From assembly GCA_016712265.1 (NCBI GenBank), contig JADJRJ010000031.1, forward strand, positions 434,001 to 498,000: 64,000 nt of DNA. Direction: 5' to 3'. Under the pieces are notes generated by a model. That model saw nothing but the letters and a program-made list of their open reading frames with translations, was not told the origin of the DNA and searched no databases. The translations under genes and the position numbers were made by a program. The stretch comes from Gemmatimonadota bacterium (lineage in GTDB: Bacteria > Gemmatimonadota > Gemmatimonadetes > Gemmatimonadales > Gemmatimonadaceae). Of this stretch, positions 16,075-25,431 are shown in pieces. Every line of letters starts with the position of its first letter. The stretch's first letter is position 1.

Positions 16075-18372
16075 CTACCGCGCCGCTGGAAGCACCGGGA
16101 GCACGACGTGGCTCGGGTACGCACGCGTATGGTGGATCCCCATGCGCCCCGGGATCGTGGTCGTCGCCCGCGCCTCGTCCCCGCCGGTGTTGGAGTTGGG
16201 GAAGGTGTAGTTCGCCATCGCATTCATGATCGCGATGCGGATGCGATGACCGCGACGAAAGGTGTTGGCGATCCCCTTGATCCCAATGCGATACGGCACC
16301 ACGTCGGCCGGGTTGCCGGAGAGCAACACCTCACGCGCAAAGTCCCCGTCGCCGGTGCGGTACTGCGGGTCGCGCAGCTCACGGAATCTCGCCCGCAGCC
16401 CGCCGAGGGTGAGCCGTTGCGACTTTCCCGCTTCGTCCACGTCGGACACGTGCACCCACCAGTCGGTGTCCTTCACGTCCGTGGACGCGTGCAGCTCGAC
16501 AAGGATCTCGCCCGCGATGGTGAGGTCCTGCTCCAGCGGCGCGCTGGTGAAGGTGACGACGTCGTGCCGCGCCTCGATGTCCTTCATATCCCACTGGAAG
16601 GTCTGCACATCCTCCCAGCGCTGCATCTGCTCGAAGCTCATCCAGTTGGGCACCGGATCGGCCGGATCGTAGGTGTAGCGATCCACCGGCTCGTCCGCGA
16701 CCGGCGCCTCGCGGGCGAGGCGCCCGGAGGTGAACAGCCGATTGGCCTGCCCGTCGGAGTGGAAGTACCAGCGCTGGAGCTCGGCCTCGCGCGGGGGCCA
16801 CGCGGAGGCGGTACGCCACGCGTTCTCGCCTAACGTGAAGTACTCGACGCGCGTTGAGGTCGACGCGTTCGGCATTCCCTTAAGGTGTGCGTCATACCAC
16901 TGCTGCTTGAGGAGCCAGAGATCGTCGCGCACGGCGCCCAGCCCATAGCTGTAGCCGTTGAGCCGCCGATCCGCATTGTACCCGTGTTTCCACGGACCCA
17001 GGACCAGGCGCTGGGGCGCGGTGCCGGTCCGCTGCATCAGCGCCCAGTTGCTGAGGGTGCCGGGCAGGTCGTCGTCGAACCAGCCGCTCAGCTGGAAGGT
17101 CGCAAGGTCGGGGCGCACCCCGCCACGGTGCCAGTCCTGGCGCTGCCAGTAGGCGTTGTTGGATGCGTTAAGCAGTTGAGCATCCCACGCCGCGATGTTC
17201 GCCCCCGTCCCGAAGGTGTCGAGGTCGATGAGGGGTCGATGGGTGAGCACCTCCGTCCAGGTGCGTCCGGGGACGAGGGGGCGGTTGTTCATCCAGAAGG
17301 CATAGTACGCCATGCCGACGAGGAGCCCGCCACCCACATACGGCTGGTCGGCGAAGGCGGTCCCCATCGACACCTCGGGGATCAGGCACTTGAGCGCGGG
17401 ATGCCCGCTCATCGCCGCGGTCCACTGCGTGTAGCCGAGGTACGAGCCGCCTTGCATGCAGACCCCGCCGGTGCTCCACGGTTGCTGCGCGATCCAGTCG
17501 AGTGTTGCCTTGCCGTCGGCGGGTTCGTGCACCATCAACTCGAGGTCACCCTCCGAGCGATTCTCCGGATCGCCGTAGCTCGTCCCGCGCGTCGCCTGAA
17601 AGACCACCGCGTACCCGCGCGCCGCGTAGTGCCAGAAGCCGTTGATCGATCCCGAGATGCCATAGGGCGAACGGACCAGGATCGTCGGATACGGGCCGGG
17701 GGCGTCCTCGGACGGCAGGTAGACGAGGGTGGCCAGGCGCACGCCGTCGGGCATGGGCACCATCTGCTTGCCTAACGCGCGATACCCATGCCGCGCAGGC
17801 GACAGCCCCGGCTTGCGCCACTCGGCGACCGTCGTATATCCCTCGTCGCCGCGATGCACGAGGACGACATCGCGGAAGGGGTCGATCGCTGCCACGAGCC
17901 GGTTGCGCCCGTCGAGGACGAGGTCCATCGGGAACGACGCGTCGCGGCGATGCCAGCGCGCGGCCGTGGGCGTGCGAGCGCCGGCCGGGCGCAGGTCGCG
18001 CCATCGCTCGTACAGCGACGCCCGATCCGGCCACGCCACGACCTCGTGCCCGGACCAGCCGAGCCGCTCGATGCCGGCGATGCGGCCGGCGACGTCCCGC
18101 AACGAACCCCAGAGGAGGAATGCCGTATCCGTCGCTACGCCGGCCGCGGGCGCGGCGTGCAGCGTCCCCCAACGATTCGAGGCAAAGCCCTTCTTGCGGA
18201 TGGCATAGGAGGTGGGCGCCACCCGCAGCTCGGCGACATGCACCCCGGCGATGTAGGCGTCGAAGGTGCGCGCCTGCGCGTTGAGGGGTGTGGTGGCGGG
18301 AACGCTCAGCACCGTGACGCCGGCGCACGGGAGCACGCGCGCGAGTCGGCGCAAACATCGGAGAGCCATCAT
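16075..18372 (-). CDS. Secreted CocE/NonD-family (S15-like) hydrolase
   Basis: 765 residues: an N-terminal signal peptide (cleavage near NAQA), about 180 residues of family-specific extension, then an alpha/beta-hydrolase domain with YLPSEDAPGPYPTILVRSPYG and VCMQGGSYLGYTQW (nucleophile Ser in GGSYLG). GWFDDDLPGTLSNW supplies the Asp region and LGPWKHGYNADR the His. The C-terminal jelly-roll shows DWWVHVSDVDEAGKSQRLTLG and GHRIRIAIMNAM. These are the signatures of CocE/NonD and X-Pro dipeptidyl-peptidase S15 C-terminal proteins, which cleave esters or acyl-peptide bonds. The catalytic set appears complete. The substrate is unknown. Confidence 0.88.
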   Translation of the reverse strand: MMALRCLRRLARVLPCAGVTVLSVPATTPLNAQARTFDAYIAGVHVAELRVAPTSYAIRKKGFASNRWGTLHAAPAAGVATDTAFLLWGSLRDVAGRIAGIERLGWSGHEVVAWPDRASLYERWRDLRPAGARTPTAARWHRRDASFPMDLVLDGRNRLVAAIDPFRDVVLVHRGDEGYTTVAEWRKPGLSPARHGYRALGKQMVPMPDGVRLATLVYLPSEDAPGPYPTILVRSPYGISGSINGFWHYAARGYAVVFQATRGTSYGDPENRSEGDLELMVHEPADGKATLDWIAQQPWSTGGVCMQGGSYLGYTQWTAAMSGHPALKCLIPEVSMGTAFADQPYVGGGLLVGMAYYAFWMNNRPLVPGRTWTEVLTHRPLIDLDTFGTGANIAAWDAQLLNASNNAYWQRQDWHRGGVRPDLATFQLSGWFDDDLPGTLSNWALMQRTGTAPQRLVLGPWKHGYNADRRLNGYSYGLGAVRDDLWLLKQQWYDAHLKGMPNASTSTRVEYFTLGENAWRTASAWPPREAELQRWYFHSDGQANRLFTSGRLAREAPVADEPVDRYTYDPADPVPNWMSFEQMQRWEDVQTFQWDMKDIEARHDVVTFTSAPLEQDLTIAGEILVELHASTDVKDTDWWVHVSDVDEAGKSQRLTLGGLRARFRELRDPQYRTGDGDFAREVLLSGNPADVVPYRIGIKGIANTFRRGHRIRIAIMNAMANYTFPNSNTGGDEARATTTIPGRMGIHHTRAYPSHVVLPVLPAAR

Positions 18373-18380
18373 GCCGTGAC

Positions 18381-18407
18381 ACTGTAGCGCAAACGATCCA
18401 TCGTCAA
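18381..18407 (-). promoter_or_regulatory. Candidate promoter of the CocE-like gene
   Basis: On the minus strand TTGACG (18407-18402) and TACAGT (18386-18381) are 15 nt apart, and TACAGT is 8 nt from the ATG at 18372. The spacing is short, so this is tentative. Confidence 0.3.
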
Positions 18408-18486
18408 CCGCACGGCGCCCCGGCCCCGACCTCCGGGTGGCGCGTGCGGACCCACCGGGGGCCGCCGGGGCAGGCGCCCCCGGGGC

Positions 18487-20160
18487 CTAACGAACGGTGC
18501 GGGCGGCTGGAGGGCGCGTCGTCGGTGGGGGCGTCACGCGAGCGAACAGCATCCGCCGGACCCGCCCCGATCCCACGGTGATGCCCGAGACGCGCCCGCG
18601 GGGGTCGCGAACGACCTGCACGACGAAACCCAGCCCTTCCGACGCTTCAAACCGATCCTTGAAGAGCGGCATCAGGCTCGTCGGTGGAAACTTGAGGCGA
18701 TGCAGTACCAGGGAATCGCCGACAACGCGCAGCTCCCAGGTCACCGCCAGCTCGTCGCTCTGGTAGCGCCCGGCCAGTGCCGCGAGGTCGGCGGGCGTCG
18801 GCGTTCCCTCCGGTACGCGGCGGTATATGGAGGCCTCGCCGTTCCCGGTGCGATATCGCAGCGTCTCGTTGGTCAGTGGGGTCAGCGTCGCCGCGCCGGC
18901 GCCAATGCTCCAACGTCGGTCACCCGCATCGCGCAGCAGTGTGGTACCACCGCCGACGCGCCAGCCGGCAAACCCCGAGTCGGTGACGAGCCGGCCGAGT
19001 ACTTCCAGGGAATCGTTCCAATACAGCCCCGCGTGTGCCGTAGCCGCGGACGCACTGACGCGGGGGGCGAGCGCGGGCTCAGGCCCCAGCTGGTCGGCGA
19101 GGTAGATCTCCGCCGTTTGTTCGGCGAGCCGCGTCGTGTTGACCACGCCGGAGGTGTTGCACAACACCGCAACTCCCGACCCCGAGGTAGGGAGGTGCAG
19201 CAGGTAGGAGTTGTAGCCAGGATCTCCGCCACTGTGTCCCCAGGTTATCACGCCGCGCCAGGGTCGCACGATGATGCCTAACGCGTACTGCAGCGTGTCA
19301 CCGGTGACCAGGACGCCTCGTCGCGTCAGCGCGGCGATCGCCTCGCGGCCGCCCACGCGCCCTTCGGCCAGCTGCCCGTGCCAGCGCGCCAGGTCTTCCA
19401 CCGTAGTGAAGAGGCTCGTGGCCCCGACGGTGGAATAGTTCGGGACGGTTTCCATCCACGCGCCCACCTGCCGGGTGTATCCGCGTGTGCGCCCCGGCAC
19501 GATCATGTGGTTGTCGTCGTGGAAGTGCGTGTCGCGCATCCCCAGCGGCCGAAAGAGCGCGGAATCCGCGAACTCACGCAGGGACTGCCCAGTGACACGC
19601 TTCACGATCACCGCCCCGAGCGTGAACCCCGAGTTGCTGTAGAGCCAGTCCGTGCCCGGGGCAAAGTTGAGCCCGTGCTGACGTGGCAGGATGTCCATCA
19701 CGTCCTGTTCGCTCACCAGGTCGTCACCGAGTCGCCAGCCCGCGGTGATCAACAGGTTCCACTGGTCGCGAAGCCCCGACGTGTGGTTGAGCAGGTGGCG
19801 GATGGTGATAGGCGACCCATACGACGGTAGCTCGGGCACGAACTTCCGGATGTCATCCTCCAGCGACAGGCGACCCGCCCGCTCCAGCAGGACGAGACTC
19901 ATCGCGGTGAACTGCTTGGAGACCGACGCGACATGGAAGATCGAACGCGGACCGATCGCGAGACCGGAGCCGAGGTCCGACATCCCGTACCCACGCGCGA
20001 CGACCACGCGACCACGATCCACGACGGAGACAGCGCAACCCGGCCGGTCGGTGCCTGCTTGTGCGGCGAACACGGCGTCCAGGCGCGCCGACGGGCTTGG
20101 TCCCTGCGCCGCGACCTGCGCGGCTGCGCTCAGGAGGAGCAGGACAACTGATGCGCGCAT
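18487..20160 (-). CDS. Serine beta-lactamase-like hydrolase, secreted
   Basis: 557 residues with a signal peptide (cleavage near VAAQG) and a class C beta-lactamase-like domain: FHVASVSKQFTAMSL gives the SxxK nucleophile, WLYSNSGFTLGAVIV the YxN motif, and ITWGHSGGDPGYNSY the HSGG equivalent of KTG. About 170 C-terminal residues form the lipocalin/DUF3471-like extension common in this family. Members act as peptidases or esterases in the periplasm. The ATG shares one base with the preceding stop (TGATG at 20160), so it is coupled to the small membrane protein. The stop TAG lies inside the recurring CGTTAGGC word. Confidence 0.88.
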   Translation of the reverse strand: MRASVVLLLLSAAAQVAAQGPSPSARLDAVFAAQAGTDRPGCAVSVVDRGRVVVARGYGMSDLGSGLAIGPRSIFHVASVSKQFTAMSLVLLERAGRLSLEDDIRKFVPELPSYGSPITIRHLLNHTSGLRDQWNLLITAGWRLGDDLVSEQDVMDILPRQHGLNFAPGTDWLYSNSGFTLGAVIVKRVTGQSLREFADSALFRPLGMRDTHFHDDNHMIVPGRTRGYTRQVGAWMETVPNYSTVGATSLFTTVEDLARWHGQLAEGRVGGREAIAALTRRGVLVTGDTLQYALGIIVRPWRGVITWGHSGGDPGYNSYLLHLPTSGSGVAVLCNTSGVVNTTRLAEQTAEIYLADQLGPEPALAPRVSASAATAHAGLYWNDSLEVLGRLVTDSGFAGWRVGGGTTLLRDAGDRRWSIGAGAATLTPLTNETLRYRTGNGEASIYRRVPEGTPTPADLAALAGRYQSDELAVTWELRVVGDSLVLHRLKFPPTSLMPLFKDRFEASEGLGFVVQVVRDPRGRVSGITVGSGRVRRMLFARVTPPPTTRPPAARTVR

Positions 20161-20516
20161 CAGCCTTTCTTCCCGAGCATACGCGCGATCACTCCGCCAA
20201 GCGCTCCGGTCACCAATGTGCTCCCCCCCGCAATCGTGAGGTTCGCCAGCGGTACGTCGCCGAGCGCGGTGGACACGAGGCTACCGAGCGCTCCGGCCAC
20301 GCCGCCGGCCACACCGCCGTTGCGGGCAAAGGTCCCCATGGTGTCGCTCGCAGGGGCCCCTCTGCCGGAGAGCCACCCGGTGACGAGCCCGATCAGTGTG
20401 CCGGCGATCGGAAAGAGCCCGGCCGCTTGCAGCGACGGCTGGTAGTGCCCGATGACGACCATGATCACCTGCATGATCGTGCCGGTCCCGATCGCCTTGC
20501 CCAGTGGACCATTCAT
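20160..20516 (-). CDS. Small glycine-rich membrane protein
   Basis: The ATG at 20516 has a clear Shine-Dalgarno (GGGAGG) upstream. The 118-residue product has two or three hydrophobic, Gly/Ala-rich segments (IMQVIMVVIGHY, IAGTLIGLVTGWLSG, GGVAGGVAGALGSLV) that look like glycine zippers. No family is recognised. Its stop overlaps the start of the serine hydrolase, which suggests the two are made together. Confidence 0.65.
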   Translation of the reverse strand: MNGPLGKAIGTGTIMQVIMVVIGHYQPSLQAAGLFPIAGTLIGLVTGWLSGRGAPASDTMGTFARNGGVAGGVAGALGSLVSTALGDVPLANLTIAGGSTLVTGALGGVIARMLGKKG

Positions 20517-20833
20517 TGGAATCCTCCCGTTGTGAGGGTGGCCCATGCTCCCATCCGCGGCCGGGGTCGTCAAGACGTGACGGCTCGCAAGGCCTGGGTC
20601 CGCTGACCCCTCCGTGGTTCGGCCGGAGGGGGGCGACGACGCTCACCGAGAGCGGCACCGCGACCAGGGCCTGAGCCTCTCCGGTATGCGTCAATCTGTC
20701 CGCCCCAGGCGCACGAGCCACCGCTTTCGAACGCCGTGACGATTTCGCCACGCAAATGGCGCGATGAGCAGTGGGCGGGATTCCGCCCGCGCTCGCTCGG
20801 TCCATCGCCAACGCTCACGCCGGAGTCCCACAC
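20517..20833. other. Intergenic region with two hairpins
   Basis: A 317-bp divergent gap. CCCCTCCG (20607-20614) pairs with CGGAGGGG (20624-20631), and GGGCGG (20773-20778) with CCGCCC (20783-20788). TTGACG on the minus strand near 20575 could be a -35 element for the membrane-protein operon. I see no gene. Confidence 0.4.
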
Positions 20834-21886
20834 ATGTTGTCCCGACCACGCCCCATTCTACTGGCCCTATCGCTCACCGTCCTCGCGGGCTGCGCAGCGG
20901 ATGAGGCGACCACCGGACCGGCACGCCTCCTCGAGGAGTCATCGGTCAACCTCGCCCTGATTCCGGGTCAGGTTCTCCCACTGCCGCCAGGGTACACCTC
21001 CGGCTATGCGCTCGACATCGCGAACAACGGCGACGTGGTGGGGGGTGCCACCTATCTCGGGAGCCGCGTCGACGGCTATCACTACAACGGGTCCACGGGC
21101 GCCGTCACCGCACTTTCGCCAAGCTTTGGGTGGGACTCATGGGCCGAGGCGGTGTTTGGTGGCAACGTCGCACTGAATTCGTATACGGGAAGCAAATATC
21201 TTCCCTACCGGTGGTCGAATGTTGGTGGCTACGTCCCCGTGGTGCTTCCCCCGTCGGCGGTGCACGGATACCTGGCCGGGATTGGATCCGGCGGCGTGGT
21301 CGGCGGATGGGTCGCGCGAGCTGACTTGAAGCCGAGGGCTTTCAAGAATGACGCCAACGGTTCGACCTTGCTAAATCCTGCCGGCGCGGACTCGAGCAAG
21401 GTCATATCCGTCGCCTCCAACGGGTACATGGCGGGGTGGGCGGCCTATGGAGGCCAGCTGCGTGCCGCGGCGTGGATCGCCGGCGTCACCTACGTGCGGC
21501 TTCCGCAAGGCTCGGACGACGCAGCGGCCCGCGGCATCAATAACAAGGGGGAAATCGTTGTGGTGGAGTTTTCGCTGCCCGGGACTCACAGCGGGAAGGT
21601 CTTTCGCTGGGTGCCTGCGAAAGGCACGTACACCCGACTGGCACCGCTGGGAGACCACATGACGCCGTATGACGTTTCCAACAAGGGGCGGATTGCCGGG
21701 TTCCAGAACGTCTCCGGTGTCATCAGCCCGGTAAGCTTCCGCAATGGGGTGCTCCAATTGCTGACGACTCCATTCGGGACCGGATTCGCCCTGGCCGTGA
21801 ACGCCTGTGGGGACCAGGCGGGATACGTCTCCAACGGTGGCCTGACCCAGCCCGTGCTGTGGCGGTCCTTTCCCTGCGATCCGTAA
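20834..21886 (+). CDS. Lipoprotein with HAF-like beta repeats
   Basis: 350 residues starting at ATG 20834, with a lipobox LTVLAGC. The mature part contains about six loosely repeated blade-like units of the form GYALDIANNGDVVGGA, AARGINNKGEIVVVEF, TPYDVSNKGRIAGFQ and ALAVNACGDQAGYV, where an [IV]N-x-x-G-x-[IV]-x-G pattern recurs, as in extracellular HAF-repeat or beta-propeller proteins. Probably outer-membrane or surface attached; function unknown. It is convergent with the kinase gene, 16 nt away. Confidence 0.75.
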   Translation: MLSRPRPILLALSLTVLAGCAADEATTGPARLLEESSVNLALIPGQVLPLPPGYTSGYALDIANNGDVVGGATYLGSRVDGYHYNGSTGAVTALSPSFGWDSWAEAVFGGNVALNSYTGSKYLPYRWSNVGGYVPVVLPPSAVHGYLAGIGSGGVVGGWVARADLKPRAFKNDANGSTLLNPAGADSSKVISVASNGYMAGWAAYGGQLRAAAWIAGVTYVRLPQGSDDAAARGINNKGEIVVVEFSLPGTHSGKVFRWVPAKGTYTRLAPLGDHMTPYDVSNKGRIAGFQNVSGVISPVSFRNGVLQLLTTPFGTGFALAVNACGDQAGYVSNGGLTQPVLWRSFPCDP

Positions 21887-21902
21887 GCTGCGCCGGGCGC
21901 CG

Positions 21903-24602
21903 TCACCGCGAGTTACCGCGGTCGACGGCGCGCACCAGGTCCGCCGGTACGCCGGCGCGCGGCATGGTGAGCACCCCAAGGTGCATCCCCCACTGGCGAT
22001 AGCGCTCACACACGGCAGGCAACGCGACACCAGCACTGTCCACCGGGGTGGTCGCCAACGCCAAACCACAGGCGGCACCGGCGATCCGCGCATGACCCTC
22101 TGGCAACGCCGTGACGAGAATGGCGTGGCTTCGCTCGAACTGCTGCCGCGCCGAGTCGGCGGCACCACGGACCAACGATCCAATGCCGACCCAGAACTCC
22201 ACGTCCGCCGACTGCAGGGCGTTCGCGGCCGTCTCCCGCCGCAACGTGGGCGCCAGGCGTTGCAGCTCCCGGGCGCCCTCCGTGGCGCTGGCGGTCGAGA
22301 GTTGCTGCACGGCGCGCAGCGCACGAACGATACTGGTCCCCGGCGCCCCATCGGGCTGATGGGCGAGCGCGGAATCAAAGCGCGCCACGGCCAAGAGCGG
22401 TTGCCCACGGGCCGCGGCAATCTGCCCCAGGTTACGCCAGGTCAGCAAAAGTGCCGGGTGTTCCGGTGATAGCGCACCGCGCTCAAGAGATAGCGCTTCC
22501 TGTGTGACCTCCTCGGCCTCGTCGTGAAAGCCGCGGTAGGCGAGCGCGCTCCCGAGGTTCTTCAGGGAGGTCGCGAGCTTGACGCTGTCAGGAGGGGTCA
22601 CCCGCCGCCGCTGCTCCACCACCTCGCGAGCGAGGCCCTCGGCCTGGACGTACCGCCCGAGTGCTCCGAGCGTCGCCGAGAGGTTGCTCGCCACGACGAG
22701 GCGATTGGTGTGGTCGGGGCCCACCTGCGTGTCCAGCAGGCGCAGCACTTCCTGGTACAGCACGCTGGAGTTGGACAACTCCCCGTCGGCGAACTGGCGG
22801 GACGCGAGGCTGTTCAGCGCCCCGGCGTACTCCATGGTGTCCGCCGACGAGGCCGTGGCGAGCGATGCCACGAGCCCCTGGAGCAATGCGCGCCCCGCGG
22901 CGGCGTCAGGCTGCAGGACACCTAACTCCCGAAGGCCAAGGCGCACCTCGGTCGTCGAATCGCCGGCGACACGCAGGAGTCGCTGCACTGCGGCATCGAG
23001 GGCGCCGATCGAGGATGCCGATCCCTCATGCCGTGCGGTGACGATGGCCAGCGCATGCGCCGTGCGGGCGACTTCCAGCGACTCGGAGCCGGCGGCACCC
23101 ATGAGTTGGGCATACGACCGCTGAAGGACGTCGCGCCCGCGAGCGTACTGCCCCCGGGTGAAGTACAGGTCGGCGATCACGCGTCGCAATCGGGCCTGGA
23201 CGGCTGGCTGCGCGCCAAGCAGGTCGACCGCGCGTTCACCGTCCTGCACGAGTGCGGCGACCCGCAGCGAGTCCCCGCCCGGGTGGATCGTGGGGTTGGA
23301 GCGTTCGAAGAGGGACGTGAGGACACTAACCACGGCCTCGGTGGTCACCGCCTCGCGCGTCGCGTTGTCCCGTTCCACCGCCGCCGATCGCCATTGCACC
23401 AGGGCGACCGCGGCGGTCGTCACCAGCAACGCTAGCGCACCGGCCGCCACTGCGACGGCCCCGCGGTGTCGCGCGACAAACTTGCGCGTGATGTAGCCGA
23501 GGGAGTTGCCGGTCGCCTCAACCGGCAGTCCCGCGAGGTATCGGCGGACGTCGGCCGCGAGCTGGGCGGCCGAACCGTAGCGTCGTTCCGGCTCCTTGCG
23601 GAGCGCCAGCAAGATGATGCGATCGAGGTCGCCGCGGAGTTGCGGTGCCCACGGTTGCTGCGCCGTCCGACTGGGGAGTGGTGGGGACTCCTCGAGGACC
23701 CGTCGCTCGAGGTCCCCGGTCGTCGGGCCGTCGACAAATGGGCGAGTGCCGGTCGTCAACTCGAACAGCAGGACGCCGAGGCTGTAGATGTCGGCGGCGG
23801 TCCCGACGCGCTCACCCCGGACTTGCTCCGGTGCCGCGTAGCCTGGGGTGTGGAAGCGCATCGCGGTGCGCACCGCTGTGTCCCCGGCTTCCTCTCCTTC
23901 AGCGAGGACGCGGGCGATCCCGAAATCGAGCAGGTGCACCGCGCCATCGGCCGAGACCAGGATGTTGGACGGCTTGATGTCGCGATGCACCACGAGGCGA
24001 CTGTGCGCGAAGTGGACCGCATCCGCGACGCGCAGGAAAAGCTCCAGTCGTTGCTCAAGCGTCGCGGCGCGCGCATCGCACCACGCCGTGATCACGTCCC
24101 CTTCGACGAAGGGCATGGCCAACCAGGGTCGGCCGTCGCCCAACGCACCGCCGTCGAAGACCGTGACAATAGATGGATGGTCGAGGTTGGCCTGGATCTG
24201 GCGCTCCGACTGGAAGCGCGCGACGTGCGACGCGGCGAACCATGCGCCCCCCAGCACCTTGATCGCTACGTCCTGCTGAAAGGTCCCGTCGTCGCGTGAC
24301 GCCTGATAGACCTCGGCCATGCCACCGCGACCGGCGAGTCGTCCCAGTCGATACCGTCCTACCTGGGTGCCTAACGGGAGGGAGGTGGCAATCTCCGGAG
24401 GGGTCAAGCGTTGTTCGAGCGGTGTCGCCGTCGCCCCGGCGTGTACCAACAGGGCGGAAACTTCCGCGCAGAGTGCGGGTTCATCCGCCAGCGTACGGGC
24501 AATGAACGCCTCGCGGGCGTCGGGCGAGAGGGCGAGCGCGTCCGCGAAGACGGCCGCTACCCGATCCCACGCGTCGCCGCCGAGATCCGACTGTGCGGTC
24601 AT
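21903..24602 (-). CDS. Membrane Ser/Thr protein kinase with TPR-like tail
   Basis: 899 residues. An N-terminal helical region (about 1-80) is followed by a Hanks-type kinase domain (about 84-355): GRGGMAEVY glycine loop, VAIKVL with Lys115, HRDIKPSN (206-213) and DFG (226-228), then GYAAPEQ. One transmembrane helix is predicted at about 381-403. The remaining 500 residues are helical repeats in TPR style and should face the periplasm. It is an RD kinase with all catalytic residues. Its ATG overlaps the sigma-factor stop (ATGA at 24602), the sigma/kinase arrangement found widely in Acidobacteria, Planctomycetes and Gemmatimonadota. It probably phosphorylates regulators in response to an extracytoplasmic cue. 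Confidence 0.9.
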   Translation of the reverse strand: MTAQSDLGGDAWDRVAAVFADALALSPDAREAFIARTLADEPALCAEVSALLVHAGATATPLEQRLTPPEIATSLPLGTQVGRYRLGRLAGRGGMAEVYQASRDDGTFQQDVAIKVLGGAWFAASHVARFQSERQIQANLDHPSIVTVFDGGALGDGRPWLAMPFVEGDVITAWCDARAATLEQRLELFLRVADAVHFAHSRLVVHRDIKPSNILVSADGAVHLLDFGIARVLAEGEEAGDTAVRTAMRFHTPGYAAPEQVRGERVGTAADIYSLGVLLFELTTGTRPFVDGPTTGDLERRVLEESPPLPSRTAQQPWAPQLRGDLDRIILLALRKEPERRYGSAAQLAADVRRYLAGLPVEATGNSLGYITRKFVARHRGAVAVAAGALALLVTTAAVALVQWRSAAVERDNATREAVTTEAVVSVLTSLFERSNPTIHPGGDSLRVAALVQDGERAVDLLGAQPAVQARLRRVIADLYFTRGQYARGRDVLQRSYAQLMGAAGSESLEVARTAHALAIVTARHEGSASSIGALDAAVQRLLRVAGDSTTEVRLGLRELGVLQPDAAAGRALLQGLVASLATASSADTMEYAGALNSLASRQFADGELSNSSVLYQEVLRLLDTQVGPDHTNRLVVASNLSATLGALGRYVQAEGLAREVVEQRRRVTPPDSVKLATSLKNLGSALAYRGFHDEAEEVTQEALSLERGALSPEHPALLLTWRNLGQIAAARGQPLLAVARFDSALAHQPDGAPGTSIVRALRAVQQLSTASATEGARELQRLAPTLRRETAANALQSADVEFWVGIGSLVRGAADSARQQFERSHAILVTALPEGHARIAGAACGLALATTPVDSAGVALPAVCERYRQWGMHLGVLTMPRAGVPADLVRAVDRGNSR

Positions 24603-25135
24603 ACCGCGAGGTCGGCCGCTACCTCGCGCCGCAGCCAGGCGCGGGCCAGCAGCCAGTCGCGACGCACGGTGGCGGGGGAGATATCCAGCGCTCGCGCCGT
24701 CTCCGCTTCCGTCAAGCCGCCGAAGTATCGCGCGACCACCACCTGCATCGCCCGCGCATTGGTCTGCTCGAGCCGTGTGATGGCGTCATCGAGGACCATT
24801 AGCTCCTCAGCCTCGGGAACCGAGAGGAATGCCTCCACCTCGTCGATGTCGACATGCACCACCGCCGACCCTCGCTTGCCACGCGCGCGGCGTCGCGCGT
24901 GGTCGACGAGGACGCGGCGCATGGTCTCAGCCGCAATCGCCCAGAAGTGTGCCTGCGAGTCCGCCGCGAGGGAGTGTTGATCCGCGATGCGAAGCCAGAC
25001 CTCGTGCACGAGTCCCGTGGTCCCCAGCGTGTGCCCGGCGCGTTCACTCCGCAGGTGCTTGTGCGCCAGGGACTTGAGGCCATCGTACAGCTCGCTGACC
25101 AACGCATCGGACCAGCGTTCGGTGGCGTCTCGCAT
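24599..25135 (-). CDS. ECF-type sigma factor (TIGR02999-like)
   Basis: 178 residues from the ATG at 25135. Region 2 is present as LYDGLKSLAHKHLRSERAGH with LVHEVWLRIADQ, and QAHFWAIAAETMRRVLVDHA is a segment typical of the Acidobacteria-type ECF group; region 4 has VVARYFGGLTEAETARALD and SPATVRRDWLLARAWLRRE, a helix-turn-helix. No anti-sigma gene lies nearby; the downstream kinase is translationally coupled and is the likely control partner, which fits STK-associated ECF groups. Confidence 0.88.
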   Translation of the reverse strand: MRDATERWSDALVSELYDGLKSLAHKHLRSERAGHTLGTTGLVHEVWLRIADQHSLAADSQAHFWAIAAETMRRVLVDHARRRARGKRGSAVVHVDIDEVEAFLSVPEAEELMVLDDAITRLEQTNARAMQVVVARYFGGLTEAETARALDISPATVRRDWLLARAWLRREVAADLAV

Positions 25136-25431
25136 ACGGTGGGTTGGCGTGAAGTTCGTCCCCGCCTTGGGGGAGCGGGGCCGTGAATCACCCTCATCCG
25201 GCGCCGGTCGGCAAGAGGAGAGCACGTTTCGTGCCCCAGTAGCACATGGCAGGAGGCGGATCGGGCGTATCGATCGCGCCGCTCAACGAAAATGGGCGCG
25301 TCAGGTCATTCTGCCCTGCGAAGGATCCCGGAATCGGCCGTTCGGACGGTACGGAGCGCACGCGAGGCGATTCAATCCTGGTGCACGGGCGGCTTCCGCA
25401 CACGAATGCATGCCCGCAGCTTGCAGCGTCC

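Noticed and set aside
16885..17775. Plus-strand open frame opposite the CocE-like hydrolase
   Set aside because: It is the shadow of a well supported gene on the other strand with no family signal of its own.
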